From: Fistulifera solaris
Taxonomy: Eukaryota > Bacillariophyta > Bacillariophyceae > Naviculales > Stauroneidaceae
DNA length: 64,000 nt
Direction: 5' to 3'
Assembly: GCA_030295235.1 (NCBI GenBank)
Contig: AP026148.1
Coordinates: 682,001 to 746,000 of the forward strand
Both the position numbers and the translations under genes were made by a program. The notes beneath the pieces were generated by a model. It saw only the letters and a list, made by a program, of their open reading frames with translations. It did no database searches and was not told the DNA's origin. Positions 34,359-45,471 of the stretch are shown here, piece by piece. The first letter of the stretch is position 1, and each line of letters begins with the position of its first letter.

Positions 34359-35214
34359 GTAGAAGATCGATTCAAAGATATGCTATTGCTTTCAATACAG
34401 CATCAAAGTAGCGAATGCTTTCCGAGTAATATAACCAGGTAGAAGATCGCTATCCAACAAAAGGTATCGGCATCAATCGACATCAATCGACATCACTCTG
34501 CTTTGTCGATCCGACGACGACTCCTCACTCCTCACTCGACACGAAAATTCATCCCAAAACGTGAGACGGATGCATCTTAGAGATACTCTAAGCTTATAGT
34601 GTAGTGCAGTGTCGACTGGAGTGTCGCTGTTGTCGGAGTGTTGCCGCGAATGAAACTGCAAAGTGCAAAGTGCAAAGTGATTGGTGATTGGACTTTCTCA
34701 TGACTGAAAACTGCAAAAATGGGTGCCTACATTGTACGAGTATAGTCACAATAGATCCACTCCGGGTATCTTCTATCCTCTCTGGTGATTTTTTTTTACG
34801 TAAAACTTTTCCCTACGAAGGCAAAAGTGAAATTCTTGTAAAAAGTTCGGAGTATCACAATCAAAGTCTTTTCGATGCTTGAAGCTAGACAGGACATTTC
34901 ATTACCAGGTATCGTCGGAAGACACGATCAATGTAAATTATTGGTGAAGTTTACGCTTCAGGCGTTGCGCTGTCGACTAAAGAAAAGGGTACAGACTTTC
35001 AGACTCAATACTCATGACTGAAATCTAGTCTTGGAGAAAACAAATGAAACGAAACGGTGCGTCTGTCATGCACCCCGTATCATCGTTGTTGACGACCGTC
35101 AAAAACCGCATTTCCGTCCATTCACTTCTTTCTTTCTTTCTTGCTAAGCCTTATTATTATTATCTCAACAGCAACCTCCAAACCCTTTTTCTAAGCAACT
35201 CAAAATACACAAAA
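34359..35214. promoter_or_regulatory. Divergent promoter region with recurrent motifs
   Basis: Between the S28 gene (minus) and the MetAP gene (plus). It holds TACCAGGTA (34903-34911), a partial GACTGG motif (34697-34713), the full motif at 35010-35030, and local duplications of GCAAAGT and ATCAATCGACATC. No gene seen. Confidence 0.5.
35010..35030 (-). promoter_or_regulatory. GACTGGAWTTCAGTC + TCATGAGT motif, copy 4
   Basis: The plus strand reads ACTCATGACTGAAATCTAGT then C; the minus strand is GACTAGATTTCAGTC followed by ATGAGT. It is 185 bp upstream of the MetAP start codon. Confidence 0.6.
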
Positions 35215-36546
35215 ATGACAACAATCGAATCCTGCGCGACGCCGGGCTGCACAAACCCCTTAACACAACGCTTAGCTTGCCCCAAATGTCAACAAATGGG
35301 CATTCCCATTGCTTACTTTTGCGGTCAATCTTGTTTTGCGCAGAATTATGCCAAACACAAGCAAGTACACGTTTTGTATCAACAACTAAAACAGCAACAA
35401 GTGTTGCAGTCGTTTGAGTGAGTCCTACAAAGTCAATGGTTTCCAATGGCTTCATCCTATAGATGTATATATATATATATATACATCTTTCTCTCCACAC
35501 ACTGAATCTCTCTCGCACATTATTATTATAGCCCCACAACGACTTGTCCCGACGACGCCACCATGGAACAAAAATTACAATTACCCCACTGGGCACGAGA
35601 TTATCGTTTTACCGGAACCCTCCGTCCGACACTGCTCAGTCCCCGTCGGACCGTCCCAACATCGATTCGACAACCCGATTATGCGCAACATCCGGCGGGT
35701 GTTTGCACGCATGAACAAAATGAACGCAACAAACCACCGCATATACGTTGTTATACAGACGAAGAAATCAATGGAGAAGTAGGATTGCGACACGTGTGTC
35801 AAATGGGACGGGAAATCCTCGATATTGCCGGAAAAGCCGTGCGGGTGGGAGTTACGACGGACGAATTGGATCGGATTGTCCACGAGGCGACTTTGGAACG
35901 CGACTGTTATCCTTCGCCGTTGAATTATTATCGATTTCCGAAAAGTGTATGTACCAGTGTCAATGAAGTCATTTGTCACGGTATCCCGGATCATCGCGAA
36001 TTGTGCGATGGTGATATTGTGAATTTGGATATTAGTGCCTACAATCGTGGTGGATATCATGGCGATTTGAATGAAACTTTCCTTGTGGGTAATGTGGATG
36101 CGGAAGGACAGAAATTAGTCAAGACAGCCTTTGATTGTTTGGCGACGGCCTTGGAACTGGTCCGGCCGGGGACGTTGTATCGAGACTTGGGAGCCGCCAT
36201 TGAACGCAAGGCCAAGGAAACGCAGTGCAGTGTCGTTCGAACATATTGTGGACATGGAATCGGTCATGAGCTATTTCATACTATCCCCAACATTCCGCAT
36301 TACGGCAAAAACAAGGCCAAGGGTGTCATGAAAGTGGGACACGTCTTCACGATTGAGCCGATGATCAACTTGGGGACCAGTGGTGACAAGACGTGGCAAG
36401 ATGATTGGACGGCCGTTACGACGGATGGAAAACGCAGTGCCCAATTTGAACATACTTTGGTGGTGACGGAAACGGGATACGACTTGTTGACGAAACGAAA
36501 GGATGAACCGGTGATGACTTGGAAACCCGAATTATTGCAGCGATGA
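35215..36546 (+). CDS. Methionine aminopeptidase type 1
   Basis: About 405 residues, intact. The N-terminal zinc-binding domain ([19 protein letters not shown]...[17 protein letters not shown]) is typical of cytosolic eukaryotic MetAP1 and helps it act on ribosomes. The catalytic pita-bread domain starts with [13 protein letters not shown]; metal ligands are visible in [48 protein letters not shown] and [12 protein letters not shown]. It removes initiator Met. An intron at 35418-35531 (GTGAGT...TATTATAG, phase 2) joins the zinc domain to [15 protein letters not shown]. The Met at 35215 directly precedes the zinc domain; an in-frame upstream Met at 35044 would add an unconserved segment. Confidence 0.95.
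35461..35488. repeat. 28-base perfect palindrome of (TA)n inside MetAP intron
   Basis: The sequence runs AGATGTATAT then alternating TA then ATACATCT and equals its own reverse complement over 28 bases. It is a microsatellite with short flanking arms and could form a cruciform or RNA hairpin. Confidence 0.85.
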
Positions 36547-37038
36547 TAAGTCACCGTAAACTTTTGCTGTGTAAAGCTTACTTTGCGTTGTTGCATCAGC
36601 CATTGTAACAGTTTGATAAATTATTGTCATACTGATAGATATATTTTTTTTCATTTCGTCGTAGTGATGAAGTGTAAGCCTTGGTGAGGTACAAGTACGG
36701 TAGAGATCCCTCACGATTATTATTATTTGTGCTTCTCTGTTCGACTAAAATCCTATAGTAAAATGTAGGCGGCATTTCAACAGGACTGGATTTCAGTCAC
36801 GACAAATGTCATATCGAGCGTCTGTACGCCCATCACATGGGAGTACGTGGTACTGGTACGTACTTTGTAGTGTGTGCGGGAAAAATGAGGCGCTGCGAAA
36901 GCATCATCGAGAAAGACAACAAAACATACACACGTCGTTTTTGTCATCATCGCATCTATCTTTCTCCCTCTCCAAGAAAAAGACTCTTCTTTCTCATCAT
37001 TCCGTTGTGTCTTCCCAAGGCATTCATCTTCCTTAAAC
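36547..37038. promoter_or_regulatory. Upstream region of the elongase gene
   Basis: It has GACTGGATTTCAGTC at 36784-36798 (without the ATGAGT flank) and a GTAC-rich stretch at 36841-36864 (GTACGTGGTACTGGTACGTA). No gene seen. Confidence 0.45.
36784..36802 (+). promoter_or_regulatory. GACTGGATTTCAGTC motif, copy 5
   Basis: The 15-base core is identical to copy 3, but the flank is ACGAC instead of ATGAGT. It lies about 240 bp upstream of the elongase start codon. Confidence 0.55.
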
Positions 37039-38008
37039 ATGTCTTTAGCAGATAACTATATTGCTACTTTGGACTCCGTTGGTGAATCCATTTTAAAATG
37101 GTCCGATCCGGAAAACCAGTTTCGGGGTTACACCAATGTACGTAACGTGATGTCATCTTGCGGCTTCCTAGGCTTTTCATTTGCTTGCTTGCTTGCTTGC
37201 TTGCTTGCCTGTTTTCTACTATCCAAACTGCCCTGACTCATTTCCCCATTCACCCTTTCTTCTCAATCATAGGATTGGCCCTTGGCGCGCTTCTCGACTG
37301 CCCTCAGCATCGCTCTGGCGTACTTCCTCTTTGTCGTCTTGGGAAGTGCCATTATGAAGCTTGGTGTCCCCGCGATGGAACTCTATCCGCTCAAATTCGT
37401 CTACAACGTGTCACAGATCATGTTGTGCGCGTACATGACCCTCGAAGCGCTCTTTTCTGGCCTACCGTAACGGTTACACCGTCACGCCGTGTGTCGGATA
37501 CGATCAAATGAATCCGCCTGTTGCCAACTTGTTGTGGCTTTTTTACATTTCCAAGGTGTGGGATTTTTGGGATACCATCTTTATTGTGACGGGAAAGAAA
37601 TGGCGTCAATTGAGTTTCTTGCACGTCTACCATCACATTACCATCTTTCTCTTTTATTGGCTCAACTCGCACGTCAATTACGATGGTGATGTCTACTTGA
37701 CCGTCCTTCTGAATGGATTCATTCATACCGTCATGTACACGTACTACTTTATCTGCATGCACACCAAGGTTCCCGAAACCGGAAAGTCATTGCCCATTTG
37801 GTGGAAATCGAGTTTGACCATGATGCAAATGATTCAGTTTATCACCATGATGTCGCAGGGATCGTACCTTTTGGTGACGCAGTGTAAAACCACCAGTCTG
37901 CGTGTTGTGGCTTGTTACATTGTTTACATTCTCAGTCTATTTGTGCTATTTGCGCAATTCTTTGTGCAATCCTACGTCAAGCCGAGCAAGAAGAAGAAGC
38001 AATCTTAA
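37039..38008 (+). CDS. PUFA elongase (ELO family, diatom delta-6-elongase type)
   Basis: About 278 residues. It extends polyunsaturated acyl-CoA by condensation with malonyl-CoA in the ER. The His box LSFLHVYHHITIF is present, with KVWDFWDTIFIVTGKKW, VNYDGDVYLTVLLNGFIHTVMY and a Lys-rich C-terminus (PSKKKKQS) typical of ER retention. The sequence strongly resembles known diatom delta-6 elongases. An intron at 37138-37272 (GTACGT...ATCATAG, phase 0) joins RGYTN to DWPLARFS and contains a (CTTG)n run near 37181-37207. Near 37467-37470 the frame breaks before RNGYTVTPCVGY (two bases missing or one extra); a Tyr codon is expected there from relatives. Such elongases are central to EPA/DHA synthesis. 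Confidence 0.9.
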
Positions 38009-38102
38009 ACTCATTTTTTAAAAAAAATGAAGCAGAGAATATATTTCGTAATAATTTAACGTTAACCACCGCAATTCTTTATTCCACTCCTGTATTTCAC
38101 AA

Positions 38103-41100
38103 TTAAGTTGTCTTGTATTCTCCATCGCTGGGAGTGGATAAATTCACAGGATCTTCCAATGCTGTTTCTTTACTATCCGTCGCTGCATTGTCTTCATCGG
38201 GAGCTGAGACGCTACGCGCCAACATGGCTTTCAAATTCTTGATACCGAAGCCTTTGCCGCCCGTTGCGGATGGTGGGCGGGCAGGTTGCTGGGAATGCTG
38301 TGGAGATGATGATGTCGCGGAAGTTTGTTGTGGCGGTGATGCTTTCATTGGTGGTGGCTGCAACTTGGCAGGTTGCGGCAGTGCTTGCGGGGCTGGTTGT
38401 GTCGAATGAGCCGTGCTTGATTGTTGCTTCTGAGCCTGTGCCTGCATGGCTTGCATGTATTGCATCTGCATCATTTGTTGGTGCATTTGCATCTGCATTT
38501 GCTGGTGTTGGAGTTGTTGAGGGGGGCATCTGACCTTGCAACTGAGGGTCACGTTGCTGTTGCTGCATCATCTGCTGTTGCATTTGTAATTGCATCTGCA
38601 TCTGCTGTGGTGACATAGGCTGTCCCGGCATGGCTGGTTGTGCATATTGTTGTGGCGAAGGTATGGGTTGACCCTGCATGGCTAGATTCTGTGAGGACTG
38701 ATGCATCAGTTGACTTGGCTGGGTCTGCAGTTTAGGCGGTGATGGCTGCATTTGCTGCGAAGACTGCCTAATAAGCTGACTTGGTTGAGGTTGCGACAGG
38801 ACTGGCTGCAGTTGTTGAGACGAATGCCGCACAAGATTACTTGGTTGAGGTTGCAGTTGCGGTGGCGATGACTGTCTATGTTGGGCATTCTTTGACGGAC
38901 TGGATTTTGGTGCATTTGCGTTTCCTTTCGGATTGCTGTCTGTCGGTACATATTGTTGGGCTTGAGCTAATGCATGCTGCTGACTTTGCTGTAGTCTATG
39001 TTGCATCATCTGCCGTTGGAGCTGCTGTTGCTGAGCTGTATACTTCTGCTGTTGCTCTGTTACTGCTGGTTGCTGTTGATTAAAACTTGGCCGTTGTTGC
39101 TGTACCAAGGGCTGCTGCTGGTGCTGTTGCGGTTGGCCTATGTGCTGCGGTTGCTGCACTACTTGGTTCTGTGATAATGACGAATTAGCGTGTGGCTGTG
39201 GCTGCTGATTTTTGTTTGAAGCTCTTGCTTTGAGTGTCGCCAAATCTTTGGCCCCACGCCCCAAGCCGCCATACGGAGATCGACGATCAGCACCAGGCGA
39301 AACCGAAGCAGGCGACCTTCTGTCGGAAATCTTTCTTACAACGATCGATGCTTCCAAGGAAGATGTAATAAAGTCCTTCAAATCATTGAAATCAGCTGAG
39401 GTATAAGCATCGCCGACGCACGAAGCCAAGCTCCTCTCATAAGTCAAACGGGACGAGTAACCTCCCATCGCCCCCACGGGTCCGATCGGCATTCCAACTG
39501 TGAATAGGTGGACGTCAAAAGCCGATAAGCGTTGCACTCCACTGGACGCGTCGTTTGATAAACGTCGGTCCTCAAGGGATTCCTGATCCTTCCTCGTAGC
39601 TGGAGTAAGTCGGTTCACAGAAATTGGAGGGACTTGACCTTGGTTCAGCATCTTGGATGAAGCAACAAGGTTTCTCAAAAGCTGACTTGTGTACTCTTTC
39701 ATTGCAATTGTAACAAGCCAAATAGCGTCTTCCGAGACCATCATTCCCAAGGATTGGGCATTCCTGCGCATGTACGGGTCAATAGTAAGAGCTCCAGGTA
39801 TAGTGGCAGAGTTTCGGACAGTGCTTTGTGTTTTCAAATGGGCTTTTGAAGGAAATGTAATCAAAGGAGCGTACTGGGCGGGACGACTAGGCGCAGATAT
39901 GGCATACTTCAAATCTATTTCCAGTTTCTTTGAATCATTTGCAAGTTGTCCGTAATCCTGCTTATTGCGTCGACGGGCTATGGGGCGGATGCGAGCTCTG
40001 ACATCATCAGGAACAGCCTGTAAGTCGACTAAATCTGATGGAATCCTATCATCCAAACTTCTATCGATTAAGGCTGTGATCGATGCGAAACTGCTTAGCT
40101 TTTGGTGGTAAACGTAGAAGAAAATCTTTCTGCGAGATTCTTACCCAATATAAGTTTGTTGTGCAGACGACGCAGTGGTTTCGTCCTAAGAAATCGATAA
40201 ATAACCATCTTGCAGGCTTTCGAATAATTCATTGACAAACGGCTATCCAGATATAATGCAATGGCGTTCCAGTAATCGCGAAATAGTTTTTCGTAACCAA
40301 CTTGACCGTGAGCGCGAATGCCAATTGAATACAGTCTCATCTTAAGGCCTCTGAGATTTAGATATCTCTTAGGCACTTCGACTTCCGAACTTGAGACTTC
40401 GTCGTCCAACCTCTGGCGTTTTTGGCAAGCACTATCCAGTTCTTCATCATCGCTCACTGGGCTCCTCTTGTTTCCAACTCCAGTGGCATCTGTTTCGTTT
40501 TTCTTGAAAGACTTTCGATTATCCGTTGATTCATAAGTATCTTGAGCCACTGTCACCTGGCCCTGTGTAGCACATTCCGTTGATGAAGCAGCTAGCTCTA
40601 GTGCTATCTCCACCGGGACGGTCGCAGTCTCCGAGAGTCCGCTCACGCCAACATGGATAGTTGTAGACGGCTGGTCTGCGCTTGCTCTAAGAATGTGTTT
40701 GTCAGTGGAATCGGACACAATAATGCTTTCGATACCATGTGAACACTGAGTTAGCGGAGTAGCATGAACTCCACTAGGCTCTTGCAGCGAGATCTCCACA
40801 TTGTGAATCGAATCATCTTTCATTTCACCTAATACAAGTACACCTGCAGCAACTGACTGAGGTAATACGACAGAATTACCGTCCACTTGAATAAGCTCCG
40901 ATGACTCAGACTCACTTTTAGATTCTTTTGGGAGTTCAGCTAAACGATCATTCTCAACATCACCGGCCGCTGCTGGTTTGGCTACAATTTCGTTGTCGCC
41001 GGCATGAAAAAAGTCCAACGGTAATCTTCGTCACGGCAGTTGTAATTCCAATGTCTGCTGACAGAGCTGTCGCTTCAAAATCCATCTTGTCTTCTCTACT

Positions 41101-42845
41101 CAAAGGCTTTTGTTGACCATTGTGATTATTTGCTTTCTCATTGAATGGATTTTTAACCTTTTCGACATCATCGGCATGCTGTACTGCCCCTGTCGTTAAA
41201 GATGACTTTTCTCCGTTGTTCACATCGGTCCCCTTCACTACTACATCTTCCATACGCTTCTCATCTACTTCACTTATTTTCATCTTTGAACTGTCCTCTA
41301 CTCCTGATGCGGGACTTTGATCCAAATCTTCCGTCACTTTCGCATCTTCTTCGACAACCACTTCGTCACCATCGCTTGAATCAGCCACAGTACTTTTAGT
41401 TGCTTCTGGAGTAGTAGCCTCGACCGAACCAAATATGTGTTCTACGTCCATAGCGTCGTCGTCGACTTTCGCATCTGCAGTATTCATTTCAGCAGTTTGG
41501 TCCTTCTCGTCAGAAATCCCATTCGCTCCTTTTACATCAATTTCACCAGCCTTTGAATCTTCTTGAAATTTGAAAGCGTTTTGTGTCTCTACTCCCAATT
41601 GAACACTTTTTCCATGCTTGAGTTGCCGGTCTTCCACCATATCTTCGATTGAAGCTTCCTCACTGAAAGCATCATTTTGCTTTTCTGTTGGTAAAGTAGC
41701 CGAACCAAGCTCTTTTTCATGTTCGGTTTCTTGAACGCCTTCGTGTGACTTCTCAGAACCTCGCTCAGTATCTGACTTAATGTCTACTACTTTTCCGCTA
41801 GCGTTTTCGTTGTCTGCTTTTTCATTGTTTGCATCTGCTTTTGGCTTTAGAAAATCGAATAACTTCAATTGCTTTGTATTCTTTTGGTTTTTGCTAACTT
41901 CTTCCTCCTCTTGTTTCTTAGTATCGGCAGATTTCCTTTTAGATTCACCTGTTTTTGCCTTGGGACGAGTTGTGCTATACGGATTAGATTTTTCCTTTCC
42001 GGTTGCAGTTTCATCTGTAATTTTACCCTCTGTAGAGGGCGCACCCGTTTTGCCTTGCGACGACTTGCGTTAGTCGGTTCAGTTTTGTCCATTCCAGTTG
42101 CAGCTTCATCTGTATTTTCACCCTCTGCTGCGGGCGCACTTTGTTCTTCTTTCGCCGCTTCTTCTTTTGCTCCAAACTTTTCTTCGGGTATTTGACTTTT
42201 TCTTGTTTTGGACCGCGATGCTCTCCTGACTCGAGAGTCACTCTCATTCTCCGAATCACCATCACCCTTTTCCGTCTTTTTCTTCTTCTTTCTCTTCTAC
42301 GTCGTCTTCGGTTTTCGAAGTGTCCTTTTGACGGTTTCATCCTTTGAGTCAAGGCTTTTCCGAGAACGCGAGGCACGTATCTTTCGAGTTTCCGGCCGGG
42401 CTTCTATGCTTTCGGTCTCGCTGATGTCCTTGGTCGGCGTGCTGGAGCGTTTTGCTGGTGCGCTTTTTTGTTTGCCAACTTTCTTTGTCGATTTATTAAA
42501 TGACTTTTCTTGCTGTTCGCTTTCAGCATCTCCTTTATCGTCGTCCTCGTTCTTCTCGGCTGATGATGAGGCTTCTTTGTCCATTTTGCCTCTTCGTGTT
42601 CTCCGAGTACGTGTCCGATCGTCGCTCGTCTCGTCGCTTTCTTTAGTGCTTTCATTTTCCTCATCTTCCTCGTCCTCATCGTCGACCGTCTTTTCATTCT
42701 TCGAAGTCACCTTCTGCGTAGACCGCGTGGCTCTTCCCCGTCGTGACTGCTGAACATCCTCTTCTTCTTCTGCGTTTGTGTCTTGTTCCTTGGAAGTTTC
42801 TTTCGCAGCTTTGTGCTGCGCCCTGGTTTTTCTTGTCGCCGGCAT
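38103..42845 (-). CDS. Large nuclear protein with Ada1/TADA1-like segment and Gln-rich C-terminus (many indels)
   Basis: About 1,580 residues if read as one gene. The N-terminal third is Lys/Glu-rich (MPATRKTRAQHKAAKETSKE), with repeated acidic tracts and an internal duplication (APAAEGENTDEAATG, then APSTEGKITDETATG). A central segment (KLFRDYWNAIALYLDSRLS to LRRLHNKLILG) resembles the SAGA Ada1/Tad1 domain. A later one (YMRRNAQSLGMMVSEDAIWL to YTSQLLRNLV) resembles its histone-fold-like part. The C-terminus is Gln/Met-rich and ends TPSDGEYKTT. Frame changes, mostly in A, T or C runs, occur near 42320, 42270, 42050, 41010, 40105 and 38527; reading continues across each without a start or convincing intron. 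It may be one gene or two. The Ada1 assignment is tentative. Confidence 0.5.
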
Positions 42846-43447
42846 CCTATCCGAATATTTATTCTAAAAATGTGGTAAAGTCAATGCAATAACCAACGCT
42901 GGAGCATGAACTCATGAAGGTAGTTGCGTTTCGAATCAATGCCTTGCGGCTCTATTCGATTTGCCACTGCTGCAAATAATGAAGATCGAGAGCGACCCCC
43001 AACGGGACTGCTACAGTCATTCAGTTGAGTCGCGTCACGTCTACAGTTTGCCAGAGAGTTCAAACAGATGGAATTGCCAAGGAAGGCAAAGAATCTGATC
43101 ACTCCTTCACCAACATGACGAGCAACAAGTGCCGACGCTTGTATGCTTGATTGATTGTCTATAAAGACGCAGCATAATGCTGGTGTTAACATGGGTAAAA
43201 GGGTCAATTCATTTCCAGGATCGATTAAGTTCGTGATAGCAATCGGGTTAAGTCTCGTCAAACGTCAAACCGACAGTGTCTCATCGAACTCTAACCTTAG
43301 TAATTTTTGCAGCATTTACCTGTTCTTCAATAACACGCTGAATTTTTTCAAACAAAGCTGAAGACGAAAGGTATGATTGCCGTTTGATGATTAAGAATTG
43401 AATCATTTCAAATATCTCTCTTCAAAAAAAAAAACTTATACACTCAC
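42846..43447. other. Divergent intergenic region, no supported gene
   Basis: It separates the large nuclear-protein gene from SDHAF3. A 126-codon minus-strand open frame (42881-43261) has no recognisable feature, so I did not call it. Confidence 0.4.
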
Positions 43448-43849
43448 ATGAGTTCAAATACAGACATAATGAAAACGCCAATGCTGTATTTATATCGCTC
43501 TCTCTTACGCGCTCATCAGAAATGTTTACCGACGCAAATGAAGCAATTGGGCGATGCCTACGTCAAATCCGAATTCAAATTGCATTTACAGAAAACGGTA
43601 AAACCAGAACAGATGCAGGCTTTCTTATCCGAGTGGAAAAACTATTTGAAGCAATTAGAAACAACCGCGCGAGCCGTCGAACAACAAGTTGTGACGGAAG
43701 GTTCGCCCCATCAACGCGGAAGTAGTAGACCTATCAAGGCAAAAGTGTTTCAATTTGGAGCCGATTTACCATCCGATGTTACTTTGTCTGATGAACAAAA
43801 AGTGCAATTGGAGAAATTGAAAGAAGAAGCGTCATCTTTCAAGATTTGA
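43448..43849 (+). CDS. SDHAF3: Succinate dehydrogenase assembly factor 3 (ACN9/SDHAF3)
   Basis: An intact 133-residue frame. The LYR-family motif LYRSLLRAHQKCLP, then LGDAYVKSEFKLH and FLSEWKNYLKQL match the ACN9/SDHAF3 family. This mitochondrial matrix factor helps iron-sulfur maturation of succinate dehydrogenase subunit B. Length and motif order fit. The Met at 43448 gives an N-terminus short enough for a weak mitochondrial signal; the Met seven residues on is possible. No intron or indel. Confidence 0.9.
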   Translation: MSSNTDIMKTPMLYLYRSLLRAHQKCLPTQMKQLGDAYVKSEFKLHLQKTVKPEQMQAFLSEWKNYLKQLETTARAVEQQVVTEGSPHQRGSSRPIKAKVFQFGADLPSDVTLSDEQKVQLEKLKEEASSFKI

Positions 43850-44256
43850 GACAACATAGAGGTGGCATCACTTGAAGGGATGTTGTATATCTAGAGCAAG
43901 CGGTTTCTAGGTCGCAGTTTTTGAAAAATAAATAGATACGACTTGGGCTACTTGGCATTGTGCTCTGTAGCTTAGATCATGCGCTAACTACTAATTTACT
44001 ACTACGTATGTTGTTATTCCTAAACTTCTCCACAGCAACATTTTCGTGATAACATTCCATGACACATCTCACCTTCCCTATCGCATGCATTACCATGAGC
44101 AGGTTCAAACGGTCGACACAAAGCCACATCCAAACAGACTTTGATTACTCTCAGCATCCTTTCACATCAAGCTCCCGCGGAAAGAGTGTCATTTCATATT
44201 ACCAATGTTACAAGAAGTATTCTTCGATAAAACAAATAAAAAGGCCGCCAATTCGC
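43850..44256. other. Intergenic between convergent genes, no gene seen
   Basis: 3' regions of SDHAF3 (plus) and the folate-receptor-like gene (minus). A tRNA-like start (CTGTAGCTTAGAT) was considered, but no T-arm follows. Confidence 0.4.
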
Positions 44257-45093
44257 TTAGGCCACAGCATTGCCTCCTTCTCCGACAAAGACGGGCTTGC
44301 CCGTGCGCTCACGGTGCACCAAAAAGAAGGAAAAGAGGCAAAAGACAAAGGCGACCGAGCCAATGACAACCAACGAGATGGCGAGCTTTTCGTTGGTATC
44401 CCTCTCTTTCTTGATTTCGTCCTCGGGATTGTTTGCCTGATAACGTGCGGCACACGAAAAGAAGTCCCCGTCACCACAAAAGAGATCCGTCTTGCACGCA
44501 TCAAACCACGAGTCGCAAAAGCTCTTCTTGATGGGCATTTTGTGCATCTGCCACGTGTTGAACTCTTCCAAATGCGACTGGCTGTCGTTGTACTTACGGA
44601 ATAGACCCGCCGACGGCTCGCACTCGTAGAAACAGGATTCATACACGAAAAAGCGCTCACACGCTGGTGTCATGGGGCCGCATCGATCCCAGTGATACTC
44701 TTCACCGTACGATTCCTTCAATTTCTCCATACTGGCAACGATTGAACTGTTGCAGCAGGAGCGTTGCTTCCAAGGCTGGCATTCCTTCATGCCGTCGTCT
44801 TCGGGAGTCGGCTCGTCCTTGTGAAAGTACTGTAAACCGCATTCCTCAGGCGGCTGCTCACCAAAGATATCCAAGGTGACTTGATCGTTCGGATTCTTAT
44901 CCGTATCGAAGAACCACATGGTGTAGCCAGGTTCCGTGTCATCGACGACGAGGAAACTGTCAGAAAATAATTTCTGGCAGAGCTCGGTTCCGCTGGCGTA
45001 GATCTCAGGGAAGGGTCGGCAGGTTTCTTCCCAAGCCATGGTTGTAGGCAAAGCCATTAAGGCGTAAGCGTAGTACTTGATCGAGAACTTCAT
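44257..45093 (-). CDS. Folate-receptor-like Cys-rich type I membrane protein
   Basis: An intact 278-residue frame. A signal peptide (MKFSIKYYAYALMALPTTMAW) precedes a Cys-rich ectodomain. Its pattern fits the folate receptor/riboflavin-binding family: CQPWKQRSCCNSS, CGPMTPACERFF, SCFYECEPSAGL, FCDSWFDACKTDLFC. A membrane segment near the C-terminus (LAISLVVIGSVAFVFCLFSFFLV) and a short basic cytosolic tail follow; animal members are usually GPI-anchored or secreted. It could bind a vitamin at the cell surface, but the ligand is not shown. The Met at 45093 starts the signal peptide; a longer in-frame start at 45435 is not supported. A copy of the 81-bp hairpin element lies about 300 bp upstream. 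Confidence 0.8.
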   Translation of the reverse strand: MKFSIKYYAYALMALPTTMAWEETCRPFPEIYASGTELCQKLFSDSFLVVDDTEPGYTMWFFDTDKNPNDQVTLDIFGEQPPEECGLQYFHKDEPTPEDDGMKECQPWKQRSCCNSSIVASMEKLKESYGEEYHWDRCGPMTPACERFFVYESCFYECEPSAGLFRKYNDSQSHLEEFNTWQMHKMPIKKSFCDSWFDACKTDLFCGDGDFFSCAARYQANNPEDEIKKERDTNEKLAISLVVIGSVAFVFCLFSFFLVHRERTGKPVFVGEGGNAVA

Positions 45094-45390
45094 GATCTTG
45101 TAAAAGTTACGTTCAAGTAAAAAAAGAAGATACTTTATTAATCCAAAAGATCTTTTAGTAAGACGAAAAGTCGTTACCTCTGAAATAATGAGGACGAAAT
45201 GAATGGATGGACGAGATCGTTTGAGTGACAACAGGGATCGAAGGAATTTTTCTGGATCGTACCAAAAGATCGCACATCGCACACCATTCGTCTCAAAGAT
45301 ACAGTATGGCAAACAGCGGGCGGCGGGCGGCGGGGAGAGTTCCCAACGACGTACTTGCTGGAGAGAGTCTGGACTATTGTGTGGTACTCT

Positions 45391-45471
45391 GGGAACGGCG
45401 TTAAAATTCTGCCTCGTCGTAGACGCTACGTACAATCTTGTACTGGGAGGCAGAATTTTAACGTCCTTCCC
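45391..45471 (-). repeat. 81-bp inverted-repeat element, copy 2
   Basis: Reverse complement of the element at 1942-2022, identical in length, with both 25-base arms conserved and about two loop differences. The flanks (TACTCT and GGAGAACC) show no clear target duplication. Confidence 0.85.

Noticed and set aside
35044-35214. In-frame N-terminal extension of MetAP
   Set aside because: Not conserved in type, and the zinc domain starts properly at 35215. It is more likely 5' leader.
42881-43261. 126-codon minus-strand open frame between the Ada1-like and SDHAF3 genes
   Set aside because: No domain, signal peptide or membrane segment, and no splice link to the gene downstream. Chance is plausible in a 600-bp spacer.
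43961-44010. tRNA-like start CTGTAGCTTAGAT
   Set aside because: No T-arm (GGTTC-type) or matching acceptor stem follows.
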